Positions 20,195 to 29,466 of a DNA stretch of 64,000 nucleotides are shown here, piece after piece. The translations under genes were made by a program, and so were the position numbers. This stretch comes from Micromonospora avicenniae (GTDB lineage: Bacteria; Actinomycetota; Actinomycetes; Mycobacteriales; Micromonosporaceae): positions 186,001 to 250,000 of the forward strand of contig NZ_FTNF01000008.1 of the NCBI RefSeq assembly GCF_900156065.1. Direction: 5' to 3'. The notes under the pieces are model-generated. The model did no database searches. It was not told the origin of the DNA and was given only the letters and a program-made list of their open reading frames with translations. Each line of letters starts with the position of its first letter. Within the stretch, counting starts at the first letter, position 1.

Positions 20195-20371
20195 ATGGCG
20201 CGGCAGCCACCACAGGACAGGGGTGCCAACACCACGCCGGCCGGGCGCGACCCACGGCGACCCCTGCCCGACCCCCTGATGCTCGCCCTCCTGATCGCCT
20301 TCCCGATACTCGTCTGGGCACCTGACGAGCTACGGCGAGCATCACTGCGCCGTCGCGCTGCGCAACGCTGA
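20195..20371 (+). CDS. Possible small membrane protein, 58 residues
   Basis: A short frame beginning MARQPPQDRG with one strongly hydrophobic stretch (LMLALLIAFPILVWA) and a basic C-terminal tail (RRASLRRRAAQR), the look of a single-pass small membrane protein. GGAGG is present but only one base before the ATG, which is poor spacing. It sits in the otherwise empty 400-base gap between the Acg-type gene and the formate dehydrogenase operon. Support is weak. Confidence 0.3.
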   Translation: MARQPPQDRGANTTPAGRDPRRPLPDPLMLALLIAFPILVWAPDELRRASLRRRAAQR

Positions 20372-20509
20372 CGTCACTGTCGTAGCCCATTCGGGCGACG
20401 ACCGGAAGACCGGGACGGCCGCTGCGGAGCCGAACCGTGCAATTCGTCGTGATCGCCCTACCCCCGGACGTAATTTGAGCGAGGGGCGGGTGGTGCACGG
20501 GGGAGTGTG

Positions 20510-22255
20510 ATGGGTGAGCCGCGGGAGGCTTTCGTCGAGCTGCAGCAACGCCTGGGCCGGGCAGGCACGCGGATGCTGGATCGGCTTCGCCAGGCGCAGG
20601 CGGAAGACGGCCGGGTCGACGCCGACGACCTGGCGCGGGCAGCGGAGGATTTCGGCTGGCCGGTGGTAGCCGTAACCGGTTCGGCGACCTACTACGCGGA
20701 CTTCGCCGAGGGCCGGCAGGGCCGCCGTCACGTGCGGGTGTGCGAAGGGACCGCGTGCTTCGTCAGCAGCCAGGGCCAGCACATCGCACGCATCGAGCGG
20801 GCCCTGGGCGTACGGCAGGGCGAGTGCGCCCCGGACGGGTCGGTGTCGTTGCAGGGCGTGCGATGCCTGGGGTTCTGCTACGACTCGCCCGCTCTGCTCG
20901 ACGGAGATCGGCCGTGTAGCGGCGAAACCCTGGGGGCTCTGTTCGGTGACCCGCTGGCGGCGCGGCGGCGGACGCGGCCCGAACGGGTCGAGCCGTTGAA
21001 GATGGGTGCGGCCGAGATCCCGTACACGAGTACGACAGAACGGCCCGTGGTGCTGGCCGGGCTGGTCGGAGGCGAGGAACCGTGGGCGGTGTGGCCCGGT
21101 GTGGTGACGACCGGTTCACCGCAGAAGGTGATGTCCGAGGTCGCCGCCTCGGGCCTGCGCGGACGGGGCGGGGCCGGCTTCCCGGTGGCGAAGAAGTGGT
21201 CCGCGACCGCCGCCGAACCCGCGCCCAGGTACGTGGTGGGCAACGGCGACGAGGGCGATCCCGGGTCGTACGGCGATCGACTGCTGATGGAACGGGACCC
21301 GCACCGGATCCTGGAAGGTCTGGCGCTGGCAGCGTTCGCGGTCGGCGCGCCGCACGGGCTGATCCTCGTGCGTTCGGAGTACCCGGCAGCCGCCGACCGG
21401 CTACGTGCGGCCGTGGCGCAGGCACGCGAGGCCGGTCACCTGGGCGCCCAGGTGCACGGCTCGCCCGTCGACTTCGACGTGGAGATCGTGGTCGGGGCCG
21501 GCTCCTACGTCGCCGGCGAGGAGACGGCGTTGCTGCACGCACTGGCCGGGCTGCGGGCGGCTGTGCGGGCACGCCCGCCGTACCCGACCAGCCACGGCTT
21601 CCTCGGGCAACCGACAGCGGTCAACAACGTGGAGACCCTTGCGGCGGTGCCGTGGATCGTCCGGCACGGCGGAGCCGCCTACGCCCAGCTTGGCCACCCG
21701 GACGAGCCCGGCACCAAGCTGGTCTGCCTGAGTCAGCGCTTCCGCCGGCCCGGCGTGTACGAGGTGGAGTTCGGCGTGCCGCTGCGCCACCTGGTAGACG
21801 ACCTCGGCGGCGGCCTGCGCGAGCCCTACCAGCTGCGCGCCGTGCAGGTCGGCGGCCCGCTCGGCGGCTTCCTCGCGCCGGACCAGCTCGACCTGCCCCT
21901 GCTGTCGAAGCCGCTCGCCCAGGCGGGTGCGGCACTGGGCCATGCCAGCCTCGTCGCGGTCGACGCGACCGTGCCGGCCACCGCGATCCTGCGGCACGCC
22001 TGGGCGTTCGGAGCTGCGGAGAGCTGTGGCGCATGCACACCCTGCCGGGTGGGCACCCGGCGGGGTCTGGAGATGGCCGAGCGGCTCGGGGCGCCCGGGG
22101 CGGCGCTCGCCGACCACGAACCCCTGCTCAGGGTTCTGGACGTGGCGAGCCTGTGTGCGTTCGGGCGCGGGGTGTCCTGCGCGGTGCGCAGCCTGCTGCG
22201 GGTGTACGCCGACGAGTTGCACCGGGCGTCATCCACGAGCGAGGGCGGTGGGTAG
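20510..22255 (+). CDS. NAD-dependent formate dehydrogenase, fused NuoE-NuoF-type diaphorase subunit
   Basis: Protein of 581 residues carrying FMN and Fe-S centres that pass formate electrons to NAD+. The first 150 residues are a thioredoxin-like NuoE domain with four cysteines in CEGTACF and GVRCLGFCYD (2Fe-2S). A NuoF domain follows, with the glycine-rich GRGGAGFPVAKKW and NGDEGDPGSYGDR for NADH and FMN. The C-terminal 4Fe-4S site is ESCGACTPCRVGT plus a distal Cys in SLCAFG. Start is ATG 20510 behind GGGGGAG; a GTG directly precedes it. The stop abuts the catalytic subunit gene with no gap, so the two form an operon. Confidence 0.88.
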   Translation: MGEPREAFVELQQRLGRAGTRMLDRLRQAQAEDGRVDADDLARAAEDFGWPVVAVTGSATYYADFAEGRQGRRHVRVCEGTACFVSSQGQHIARIERALGVRQGECAPDGSVSLQGVRCLGFCYDSPALLDGDRPCSGETLGALFGDPLAARRRTRPERVEPLKMGAAEIPYTSTTERPVVLAGLVGGEEPWAVWPGVVTTGSPQKVMSEVAASGLRGRGGAGFPVAKKWSATAAEPAPRYVVGNGDEGDPGSYGDRLLMERDPHRILEGLALAAFAVGAPHGLILVRSEYPAAADRLRAAVAQAREAGHLGAQVHGSPVDFDVEIVVGAGSYVAGEETALLHALAGLRAAVRARPPYPTSHGFLGQPTAVNNVETLAAVPWIVRHGGAAYAQLGHPDEPGTKLVCLSQRFRRPGVYEVEFGVPLRHLVDDLGGGLREPYQLRAVQVGGPLGGFLAPDQLDLPLLSKPLAQAGAALGHASLVAVDATVPATAILRHAWAFGAAESCGACTPCRVGTRRGLEMAERLGAPGAALADHEPLLRVLDVASLCAFGRGVSCAVRSLLRVYADELHRASSTSEGGG

Positions 22256-24985
22256 GTGCGGTTGTCAGTCGACGACATCGGCGTCGAGGTGGCCGAGGGG
22301 GCGACCGTGTTGGATGCCGTCCGGGCGGCCGGCGTCGTGGTGCCGACTCTCTGCTACGACGAGCGGCTCACCCCGCAGGGATCGTGCCGGGTCTGCCTCG
22401 TCGGATTGCGGGGCCGGGTGGTGCCCGCCTGCACCACCCCCGCAACCGATGAAATGGACATCCGGACCGGCGACGAGAGCGCGCGCGACGCGGCACGGCT
22501 CGCCCTGGACCTACTCGTCTCCCAACTGCCCGCGCGGGCGCTCGACATCCCCGCCGAGCGCAGCGAGTTGGTGCGTGCCTGCCAGCACTTCGGCCTGACC
22601 GTGACCCGGTTCGACGGTGCGACCCGCGACGCGGGCGTCGACCACTCCCACCCGTACGTGAAGCTCGACCGGGACCTGTGCATCGCCTGCAACCGGTGCG
22701 TACGCATGTGCGCGGAAGTGCAGGGCACCTTCGCGCTCTCGCTGGCCGGGCGTGGGTTCGACACCGTCGTCGTGGCCGGCACCGCAGGGCCCTGGGTGTC
22801 GTCGCCCTGCGTCGCGTGCGGCGGCTGCGTCGACACCTGCCCGAGCGGGGCGCTGTCGGAGCCAGGGCTGGCCGATCCGCGTCCGCTCGACCGGACGACC
22901 ACCACCACCTGTGGGTACTGCGGTGTGGGGTGCAGCCTGCGGGTGCACGTACGCGAAGGGGCCGTCGCCGCGGTGACCCCTGTTCACGACGGTCCGGTCA
23001 ACCGCGGCCACGCCTGCGTCAAAGGACGCTTCGCGCATGCCTTTACCCGCTCCCGCGACCGACTGACCACCCCGCTGATCCGTGCCGGTGGCCGGAATTC
23101 GCCGCTGCGGCCCGCGTCCTGGGAGGAGGCCCTCGTCTTCGCCGCGACCCGTCTGACGGCGATCCGCGACCGCCACGGGCCCGATGCGATCGGCATGATC
23201 TCCTCCGCGCGGGCGACCAACGAGGAGAACTACCTGGCCCAGAAGTTCGCCCGCGTCGCGCTCGGCACCAACAACATCGACAACTGTTCCCGGTTGTGCC
23301 ACGCGCCGTCAGCAGTCGGGCTGACTGCCGCCTTCGGTCACGCCGGGGGCACCAACTCGGTCGACGACCTCGACGACACCGACTGCATCTTGATCGCCGG
23401 TGCGAACCTGACCGAGGCCCACCCGGTCGTCGGGGCCCGGATCAAACAGCTGGTGCTGCGCGGCGCCCGGCTCGTCGTCATCGATCCCCGCCGCATCGAC
23501 CTCGCCGAGATGGCCGACGTGCACGTCCAGGTCAGACCGGGATCCAACGTGGCCGCCTTCAACGGCATCGCCCGGGTGCTGATCGACGAGGGATACGCCG
23601 ACCAGGATTTCCTGCGTACCCGCGCGAACGGGCTCGCCGAGCTGACCGCGCTGCTGGCCGACTATCCACCCGAGCACGCGGCGCGGCTCGCCGGCGTCGC
23701 GCCCGAGACGCTGGTCGCGGCCGGACGACTCTACGGGGCGGCGCGCCGCCCGGCGATCGTCTACGGGCTCGGCGTCACCGAGCACGCCCACGGGACCGAC
23801 GGGGTACGTACCCTGTCGAATCTGGCCATCCTCAAAGGCGCGGTCGGCACCCCCGGCTGCTGCGGCGTGCTGTCCATGCGCGGGCAGAACAACGTCCAGG
23901 GTGCCTCGGACATGGGTGCCCTGCCGGATCTGCTCCCCGGCTACCAACCCGTCACCGACGCGGGCGTCCGCGCACGTTTCAACCGAACGTGGCAGGCGGA
24001 GGTGCCCGCCCGGCCCGGGCTACGCATCCTGGACATGTTCGCGGCCGCGATCGCCGGCCGCGTCCGGGCCATGTACGTCATCGGCGAGGACATCGCGCAG
24101 ACCGACCCGGACAGTGGCAACGTCCGTCGGGCACTGGCCGCCTGCGACTTCGTCGTCAATCACGACCTGTTCCTCTCCGCCACCGCCGAACACGCCGACG
24201 TGGTGTTCCCGGCAGTGTCCTTCCTCGAGAAGGAGGGCACGTTCGTCAACTTCGATCGCCGGGTCCAGCGGGTCCGCCCGGCGCTGGACCCACCCGGAGA
24301 GGCCCGCAGCGACTTCGACATCCTGCACCTGCTCTCCCGTGCGATGGGCGTCGATCTCGGCTGCCCCACTCCCGCGCACGCGATGGCCGAGTGCGCCGCA
24401 CTGACCCCGACCTTCGCCGGCATCTCGCACGCACGGCTCGACCGGGAGGGGCCGCTGCACTGGCCATGCCGGGATGCCGGCGACCCCGGCGAGGGACGCC
24501 TCTACCTCGGTTCGTTCGCCACCTCCGACGGCCGAGCCGCACTGGCCGCGCGGCCGTACCTGCCCCCCGGTGAGCAACCCGACGGCAGGTTTCCGTACGT
24601 GCTGATCACGGGGCGCCGGCTCGCGCATTACAACAGCGGCTCGATGAGCCGCCGCACCCCCAACCGTCAGCTCCAGCCACGCGAGGTCCTCGACCTGCAT
24701 CCCGACGACGCCGCGCGACTCGGGTTGGCCGACGGCGACCTCGTTGAGGTGACCAGCCGCCGGGCGGCCGTCACCTACCCCGTCCACCTGACCGACACCG
24801 TGCCACCGGGGCAGACCTTCACCACCTTCAGCTTCCCGGACGCGCCCACCAACGCCGTCACCTCCGACGCCGCCGACAGCACGACAGGCTGCCCCGAGTA
24901 CAAGGTCACCGCGGTCTCCCTGAGAGCCGCGGGAGTGGACGCCGAGAAGAGGCTCCCTCCTGGCGTGGCTTCGCCGACGAAGTGA
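22256..24985 (+). CDS. fdhF: Formate dehydrogenase catalytic (alpha) subunit, molybdenum/tungsten bis-MGD type
   Basis: Protein of 909 residues oxidising formate to CO2, starting with GTG right after the previous stop. Order of modules: N-terminal 2Fe-2S ferredoxin (LCYDERLTPQGSCRVC), two 4Fe-4S sites (CIACNRCVRMC and CVACGGCVDTC), a 4Fe-4S site at the molybdopterin domain (CGYCGVGC), then the large oxidoreductase. The catalytic region reads NCSRLCHAPS: cysteine, not selenocysteine, next to the conserved His. The C-terminal molybdopterin dinucleotide domain includes TGRRLAHYNSGSMSRR. The layout matches soluble NAD-linked FdsA-type enzymes. Cofactor-insertion genes such as fdhD are not in the window. 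Confidence 0.9.
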   Translation: MRLSVDDIGVEVAEGATVLDAVRAAGVVVPTLCYDERLTPQGSCRVCLVGLRGRVVPACTTPATDEMDIRTGDESARDAARLALDLLVSQLPARALDIPAERSELVRACQHFGLTVTRFDGATRDAGVDHSHPYVKLDRDLCIACNRCVRMCAEVQGTFALSLAGRGFDTVVVAGTAGPWVSSPCVACGGCVDTCPSGALSEPGLADPRPLDRTTTTTCGYCGVGCSLRVHVREGAVAAVTPVHDGPVNRGHACVKGRFAHAFTRSRDRLTTPLIRAGGRNSPLRPASWEEALVFAATRLTAIRDRHGPDAIGMISSARATNEENYLAQKFARVALGTNNIDNCSRLCHAPSAVGLTAAFGHAGGTNSVDDLDDTDCILIAGANLTEAHPVVGARIKQLVLRGARLVVIDPRRIDLAEMADVHVQVRPGSNVAAFNGIARVLIDEGYADQDFLRTRANGLAELTALLADYPPEHAARLAGVAPETLVAAGRLYGAARRPAIVYGLGVTEHAHGTDGVRTLSNLAILKGAVGTPGCCGVLSMRGQNNVQGASDMGALPDLLPGYQPVTDAGVRARFNRTWQAEVPARPGLRILDMFAAAIAGRVRAMYVIGEDIAQTDPDSGNVRRALAACDFVVNHDLFLSATAEHADVVFPAVSFLEKEGTFVNFDRRVQRVRPALDPPGEARSDFDILHLLSRAMGVDLGCPTPAHAMAECAALTPTFAGISHARLDREGPLHWPCRDAGDPGEGRLYLGSFATSDGRAALAARPYLPPGEQPDGRFPYVLITGRRLAHYNSGSMSRRTPNRQLQPREVLDLHPDDAARLGLADGDLVEVTSRRAAVTYPVHLTDTVPPGQTFTTFSFPDAPTNAVTSDAADSTTGCPEYKVTAVSLRAAGVDAEKRLPPGVASPTK

Positions 24986-25034
24986 TCCCGGGCGGGCCCG
25001 GTGCACCTGGCGTGGTATCAGGTGGTGCCAGCAC

Positions 25035-25069
25035 GGCCGACCGGGCCTGGCCCCCCGGACCGGTCGGCC
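25035..25069. terminator. Hairpin between convergent formate dehydrogenase and lipase genes
   Basis: Arms 25035-25044 (GGCCGACCGG) and 25060-25069 pair perfectly around a 15-base loop, just beyond both stop codons. Confidence 0.6.
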
Positions 25070-25080
25070 GTGGTACGCGG

Positions 25081-26409
25081 TCAGAAGTCGTCGACGTTCA
25101 CCGTCACCCGGTGCTCGCTCGACCTCCAGTTGGGCACGTTGATCAGTTCGAACCCGCCGCCCCGCTGGTCTACCCCGATCGACACGAGGCCGAGGTGGGC
25201 CGGCTCGGCCGGAATGAACACGTCCATGCCGGTCATGAAGGTCTGGCTGAAGAACTCCGGCAGGGGAGCGGTCAGGTCGGTGACCCGGTCGCTGCCGTCG
25301 TCGAATGCGAAGATCCCGATCGTCCGCTTGGCGCGCGGCGCGTTCGCGGCGTTCAGCACGCTGCGGCCGTTGATCCACAGCTGGTCACCGGCGCCGCCCT
25401 GGTCGCCCCACCACTCCTTCTGACGCTGGATGGTCAGCGCCGTGTGCCGGTCGCTGGTGTCGATCAGCGCGCTGAGACCCTCGCCCGGCCGGCTGGTGAG
25501 CAGGCGCACGAACGCGTCCGACCGCAGGAACGGCTGGAAGTAGAAGTGGTGCGTCGGCGCATCGGTCCGCACGATCGCGAACTCGTACCGGGCCGTGGCG
25601 AGCACCGGGATCGGACCGAACGACCCGTCGCCGGCCAGGGGCAGCCGGTGCGCCGGACGGTCGGACAGTCGACGACCCGTCAGCGGACTCACCGGATAGA
25701 CCTCGAGCGTCGCACCGGTGACGCCGACGTTGCTGGGGAAGAGGACCGTGCGGCCGGAGACCCGGGCGGTGCCGAGCAGTTGCGGAACGATCCGCGTCGT
25801 GTGCGGCGCCCGGCCCCGGAAGAAGCGGAAGATCTCCCGGAACGACTCCTCCGACGACACGGTCTGGGTGTGGGACTGGCCCGGGAAGTACACGTTGGTC
25901 GCGCCCGCGATGGCCCGGGCCGGGTCGCCCTCGCCCCAGATCGCGAGCGTGGGCACCCCGCCCGGCGGTGCCGCCGCGGTGCGCCCGTCCAGATTGACGT
26001 AGTGCGCCACGCGGCCGGCGCGCGTCGGTGAGCTGCCGAGGTAACCCTGCATGACGAAGGTGCCGAGGCTGTGCGCGAGCAGGTCCACCTTGTCTGCGCC
26101 GCTGGCGTTCAGCAGCCGGTCGATCCGGGCGTCCAGCTCCGCGTAGATCTGGGGCAGGATCGTGGCGACGTTCGGTGAGTCGTACTCCTGCGCCTCGATG
26201 ATGTCGATCGGGTAGCCGTTGCTGGCCAGGCGCTTTGCCTGCGTCTGGAACTGGGACGCCGATCCGGCGCTGCCGTGCACGAAGACCACGGGACGGTACG
26301 ACGTGCCGGCGCTGGCCTCGGCGGCGGGTGGAGCGGTGGTGACGGACAGACCGGCCGCGACCGCGATTCCGGCCAGCAGGGCGAGCATCCTGCGGCGAAG
26401 AGTGTGCAC
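25081..26409 (-). CDS. Secreted alpha/beta hydrolase, lipase-like
   Basis: Protein of 442 residues. GTG 26409, with GAGGAA about 3-8 bases before it, gives a clean signal peptide (basic VHTLRRR, then [12 protein letters not shown], cleavage near AEASA). The alpha/beta-hydrolase core follows: oxyanion region [12 protein letters not shown], nucleophile elbow AHSLG (GxSxG-like, Ala first), and a probable acid in GEGDPA. The C-terminal half from about residue 225 is an extra beta-rich domain found in secreted actinobacterial lipase-like proteins. It probably cleaves an ester outside the cell; the substrate is unknown. Confidence 0.75.
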   Translation of the reverse strand: MHTLRRRMLALLAGIAVAAGLSVTTAPPAAEASAGTSYRPVVFVHGSAGSASQFQTQAKRLASNGYPIDIIEAQEYDSPNVATILPQIYAELDARIDRLLNASGADKVDLLAHSLGTFVMQGYLGSSPTRAGRVAHYVNLDGRTAAAPPGGVPTLAIWGEGDPARAIAGATNVYFPGQSHTQTVSSEESFREIFRFFRGRAPHTTRIVPQLLGTARVSGRTVLFPSNVGVTGATLEVYPVSPLTGRRLSDRPAHRLPLAGDGSFGPIPVLATARYEFAIVRTDAPTHHFYFQPFLRSDAFVRLLTSRPGEGLSALIDTSDRHTALTIQRQKEWWGDQGGAGDQLWINGRSVLNAANAPRAKRTIGIFAFDDGSDRVTDLTAPLPEFFSQTFMTGMDVFIPAEPAHLGLVSIGVDQRGGGFELINVPNWRSSEHRVTVNVDDF

Positions 26410-26600
26410 AGTTCCTCCATCAGTCGACGGGGTTTTTGCACCGTGAGCGCAATTATCGTGACAGGAGGCGGCGGTCGATCCAACCCTTCCTCCGGCGACG
26501 CGGGATGGCGGAGGATGGCGGAACAGGCGTTGAACCGACGCCGCCTCGACGCGTGACAAGACGCCGGCAGCGAGCCCTTCCGAAGAGAGGACGAGCCCAC

Positions 26601-27032
26601 GTGACCACCCTCAAGTCGCCCATCCCGCGGTTCCACCTGGCCATGCCCGTTGACGACCTCGACGCCGCCCGCCACTTCTACGGGAAGGTCATCGGGTGCG
26701 AGCAGGGACGCAGCTCAGAAACCTGGATCGACTGGGACCTGCGCGGCCACCAGTTCGTGACCCACCTCGCCCCGGGACGTGGCCCGGCGGCGCACAACCA
26801 GGTCGACGGCCACGACGTGCCTGTCCCGCACTTCGGTCTGCTGCTGACCATTCCGGAGTTCCACGACCTCGCCGAGCGGCTACGAGCCGCCGGTACGACC
26901 TTTGTCATCGAGCCCTACCTGCGGTTCGCCGGACAGCCCGGGGAACAGTGGACGATGTTCCTCCTCGATCCGGCCGGCAACGCCCTGGAGTTCAAGGCGT
27001 TCGCCGACGACTCCCAGGTGTTCGCCTCCTGA
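26601..27032 (+). CDS. VOC (glyoxalase/dioxygenase superfamily) protein
   Basis: Small protein of 143 residues with GTG start and AGAGAGG upstream. It shows the paired beta-alpha-beta-beta-beta units of the vicinal-oxygen-chelate fold: [23 protein letters not shown] at the start and [15 protein letters not shown] at the end. Candidate metal ligands are the first His (residue 12), a mid His (PHFGLLL) and the C-terminal Glu. A single-domain VOC protein like this may be a lyase, dioxygenase or drug-binding protein. It is divergent from the lipase gene and has no operon partner. Confidence 0.75.
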   Translation: MTTLKSPIPRFHLAMPVDDLDAARHFYGKVIGCEQGRSSETWIDWDLRGHQFVTHLAPGRGPAAHNQVDGHDVPVPHFGLLLTIPEFHDLAERLRAAGTTFVIEPYLRFAGQPGEQWTMFLLDPAGNALEFKAFADDSQVFAS

Positions 27033-27051
27033 GGACCGCCGACGAGCCACC

Positions 27052-27088
27052 GGCCCGGGCCGACCGAGGAGATCGGTCGGCCTGGGCC
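27052..27088. terminator. 16-bp hairpin between convergent VOC and chitinase genes
   Basis: Arms 27052-27067 and 27073-27088 pair over 16 positions with one G-U wobble and a GGAGA loop. It lies between the two stop codons, so it can serve both genes. Confidence 0.7.
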
Positions 27089-27120
27089 GATGGGGATCGC
27101 CGACTGTGCGGGCGCAAGCG

Positions 27121-28455
27121 CTACCTGCCGGCCAGCCCGAGGCCGATCGTCCGGGTCAGGGTGGCGTTGTCGTCGTCGCCGTCCAGCGACCAGATCATCG
27201 CCCCGGCCAACCCGGCCCGCCGGACGTACCGCATCTTCTGCTCGACCACCGCCGGATCGTCGTACGTCCAGAACGTCGTACCGTCGAACAACCAGGCGTG
27301 CCCGCCGCGCGGGTCGCGGTGGAGCGTGTAGCCGGCGCCGGTCAGGGTCTTGAGTCGCCGGTAGTCCTCGTACCCGGCCTCGAAGGTCGCCGGCGCGGGC
27401 CCCGTGGCGGGCTGGAACAGACCGTTCCCGCCCCCGGTGACACCGGTCCAGCCGCGCCCGTAGTACGGGATGCCCAGCACCAGCTTCCCCCGTGGTGCGC
27501 CGCGGGCGATCCAGCCGTCGATCGCCACCTCGGCGGAGAAGTCCGGATCGTCCGGCGCGCCCGCCGGCACGCGCAGCGCCGACTGCTGGTTGGTCACCGG
27601 GTCCCATCCACCGTGGAAGTCGTAACCCTGCACCGTGGCGAAGTCGAGGTACCGGAAGATCTTCCGGCCCTCGAATCCGGCGTCCATGGTCGCCGGATTG
27701 GCCGGCAGGAAGGCGGTCAGCTGGTAGTGCTTGCGGGTCTGCCGGCCGTACGCGTCGAGCTGCCGACGGAACTCGGCGAGCAGCTTGGTGAAGTTCTCCC
27801 GGTCCTCCGGGCGGATCACGTTGCCGGGCTCACCCGGCCAGTTCGGCCACTCCCAGTCCAGATCGATGCCGTCGAAGACTCCGGCGGCGGCACCCGGCCC
27901 GCCGCTGCCGCCGTCCAGGATCGGCAGGTTCCCCTTGAGGTAGAGGTCGATGCAGGAGGCGACGAACGCCTTGCGGGAGGCGTCGGTGCGGGCGGCGTTC
28001 GAGAAGTACGTCGACCAGCTCCAGCCACCCAGTGAGATCAGCACCTTCAGGTCGGGATGCTTGGCCTTGAGTTTCGCCAGTTGGCCGAAGTTGCCGTTGA
28101 GTGGTTCGCCCCAGGCGTCGGCGACGCCGTCGACGCTCTCCTCGGCCGGGACGGGGCGCTGGTAGTCGGCCCAGGCGTCGCCCTCGCCCGGCCCGCCGTC
28201 GACGTAACAGCGGCCGTCCTCGCTGACATTGCCGAAGGCGTAGTTGACGTGGGTGAGCTGACTCGCCGCACCGGAGGTGTCGAGCTTGCCGACCGTGTAG
28301 GCCCGGTCGTAGATGCCCCACTGGGTGAAGTACCCGACCCGGAGGTAACCGGCACGGTCGTGTGGCTTTCCGCCCGCGCTCGCGGCGTTCGGCGGACCGG
28401 CGGTGATCAGCATGGTCGCCAGGGCGACGAGGGCGGTGAGACGGAATGTTCGCAT
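27121..28455 (-). CDS. Secreted GH18 chitinase
   Basis: Family 18 glycoside hydrolase of 444 residues that cuts beta-1,4 N-acetylglucosamine chains outside the cell. ATG 28455 with GGGAG upstream gives a signal peptide (MRTFRLTALVALATML, cleavage near NAASA). The catalytic line FDGIDLDWEWP contains DxxDxDxE, with Glu as acid. The substrate-floor motif LKVLISLGGWSWS and late WYR/W-type barrel strands (AGAMIWSLDGDD) complete the TIM barrel. There is no carbohydrate-binding module, so this is a compact ChiC/D-like enzyme. The bacterial subfamily with a chitinase insertion domain is plausible. Confidence 0.9.
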   Translation of the reverse strand: MRTFRLTALVALATMLITAGPPNAASAGGKPHDRAGYLRVGYFTQWGIYDRAYTVGKLDTSGAASQLTHVNYAFGNVSEDGRCYVDGGPGEGDAWADYQRPVPAEESVDGVADAWGEPLNGNFGQLAKLKAKHPDLKVLISLGGWSWSTYFSNAARTDASRKAFVASCIDLYLKGNLPILDGGSGGPGAAAGVFDGIDLDWEWPNWPGEPGNVIRPEDRENFTKLLAEFRRQLDAYGRQTRKHYQLTAFLPANPATMDAGFEGRKIFRYLDFATVQGYDFHGGWDPVTNQQSALRVPAGAPDDPDFSAEVAIDGWIARGAPRGKLVLGIPYYGRGWTGVTGGGNGLFQPATGPAPATFEAGYEDYRRLKTLTGAGYTLHRDPRGGHAWLFDGTTFWTYDDPAVVEQKMRYVRRAGLAGAMIWSLDGDDDNATLTRTIGLGLAGR

Positions 28456-28626
28456 GGCACTCCCAAAGGATTGCGCGAAAATCAGTAAAGACCCCTTCCT
28501 GATCGATGAAGTTAAGCGGATCACACTCTGCGGTCAAGCAATGACATCGAGCACTCGCCGGCGTGCCCGGGCCGGATGCGCGCCGGGACGGAAGTCACGA
28601 GTGAGCGCCCGACAAGCGGGCGACGG

Positions 28627-29451
28627 TCAGCTCTGACCGTGATCCAGGCCCCTGCCGTCCGTCGTGCGGGCGACCAGGTCGTGGCCCAGATCGAACTGGA
28701 CGCCGTCCGGGTTGGTCAGCCCGACGTCGGCGTACCACGAGTGGTCTGCCTCGGGGTGTGGTCCGACGAGGCCGACTCGTCCGGCGCCGAAGGTGGTGAT
28801 GACGGCGGCGGCGGCGCCGGTGTCGTAGGTGGCGAGCACGGTGCCCGGCGCTCCGGATCGCAGCTCGAACATCGGCCCGTCCTGGAAGTACATGTGCCGG
28901 AGGCGCCCACCCCACCGCACCTCGACCACGGTGTCGTCGGTGCTGTCGACGCTCGCCCCGTCGGTGCTGATGTACTGGCGCACCTTCCCGTCGATCAGAC
29001 CGAGGCCGGGATTGGCCGCGGCGAGGTACGCACCCAGACAGAAGCCGAGGTAGTGCCCCCCGTCGTGGACGAAGCCCCGGATGTCCTCGGCATAGTCACG
29101 CATCCTCCGCCATGCCGGGCCGACGTTGCCGCCTCCGGGCTGGGCGTAGACCGCAGCTTCGGACAGCGTGCTGCGCGATATCTGCCGCTCCTCGCCCGGT
29201 CCGCAGTACTCGGTGCGGAACGGGGCCGGTGCGCTGCGCAGGAGCGCTGCCACCGCCTCGGCGCAGCCGGAGCAGGCGGCTGGACCCCGGTAGACCAGTG
29301 CCAGCGGCCGGTCTGCGGAGATCAGCGAGGCTCCGGCCCAGCCGAGCGCAGCCAGGGCGCCGGCGGCGCCGACGCCGACGCCGACCAGGAGGCTCCGCCG
29401 ACTGATCCTGCTTCCCTCGCCGACGAGCAGGCCCAACCTGCCCTGCCTCAT
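28627..29451 (-). CDS. Tat-exported BPL_N-domain (glutamine-amidotransferase-like) protein
   Basis: Protein of 274 residues with a twin-arginine signal (ISRRSLLVGVGVGAAGAL), so probably exported folded. The rest is a BPL_N domain, a class I amidotransferase-like fold: LVYRGPAACSGCAEAVAALL, YAQPGGGNVGPAW, nucleophile elbow GHYLGFCLGAYLA with Cys, and GLVGPHPEADHSWY with a candidate His. It is clearly paralogous to 30849-31607 (shared YAQPGGG, LGxCLG, YFQDGP and GPHPEA motifs). It is last in the apparent operon behind the peptide synthetase. BPL_N proteins have no established reaction here; peptide trimming or ligation is speculation. Confidence 0.7.
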   Translation of the reverse strand: MRQGRLGLLVGEGSRISRRSLLVGVGVGAAGALAALGWAGASLISADRPLALVYRGPAACSGCAEAVAALLRSAPAPFRTEYCGPGEERQISRSTLSEAAVYAQPGGGNVGPAWRRMRDYAEDIRGFVHDGGHYLGFCLGAYLAAANPGLGLIDGKVRQYISTDGASVDSTDDTVVEVRWGGRLRHMYFQDGPMFELRSGAPGTVLATYDTGAAAAVITTFGAGRVGLVGPHPEADHSWYADVGLTNPDGVQFDLGHDLVARTTDGRGLDHGQS

Positions 29452-29466
29452 GTCGCTCCCTCCCGC

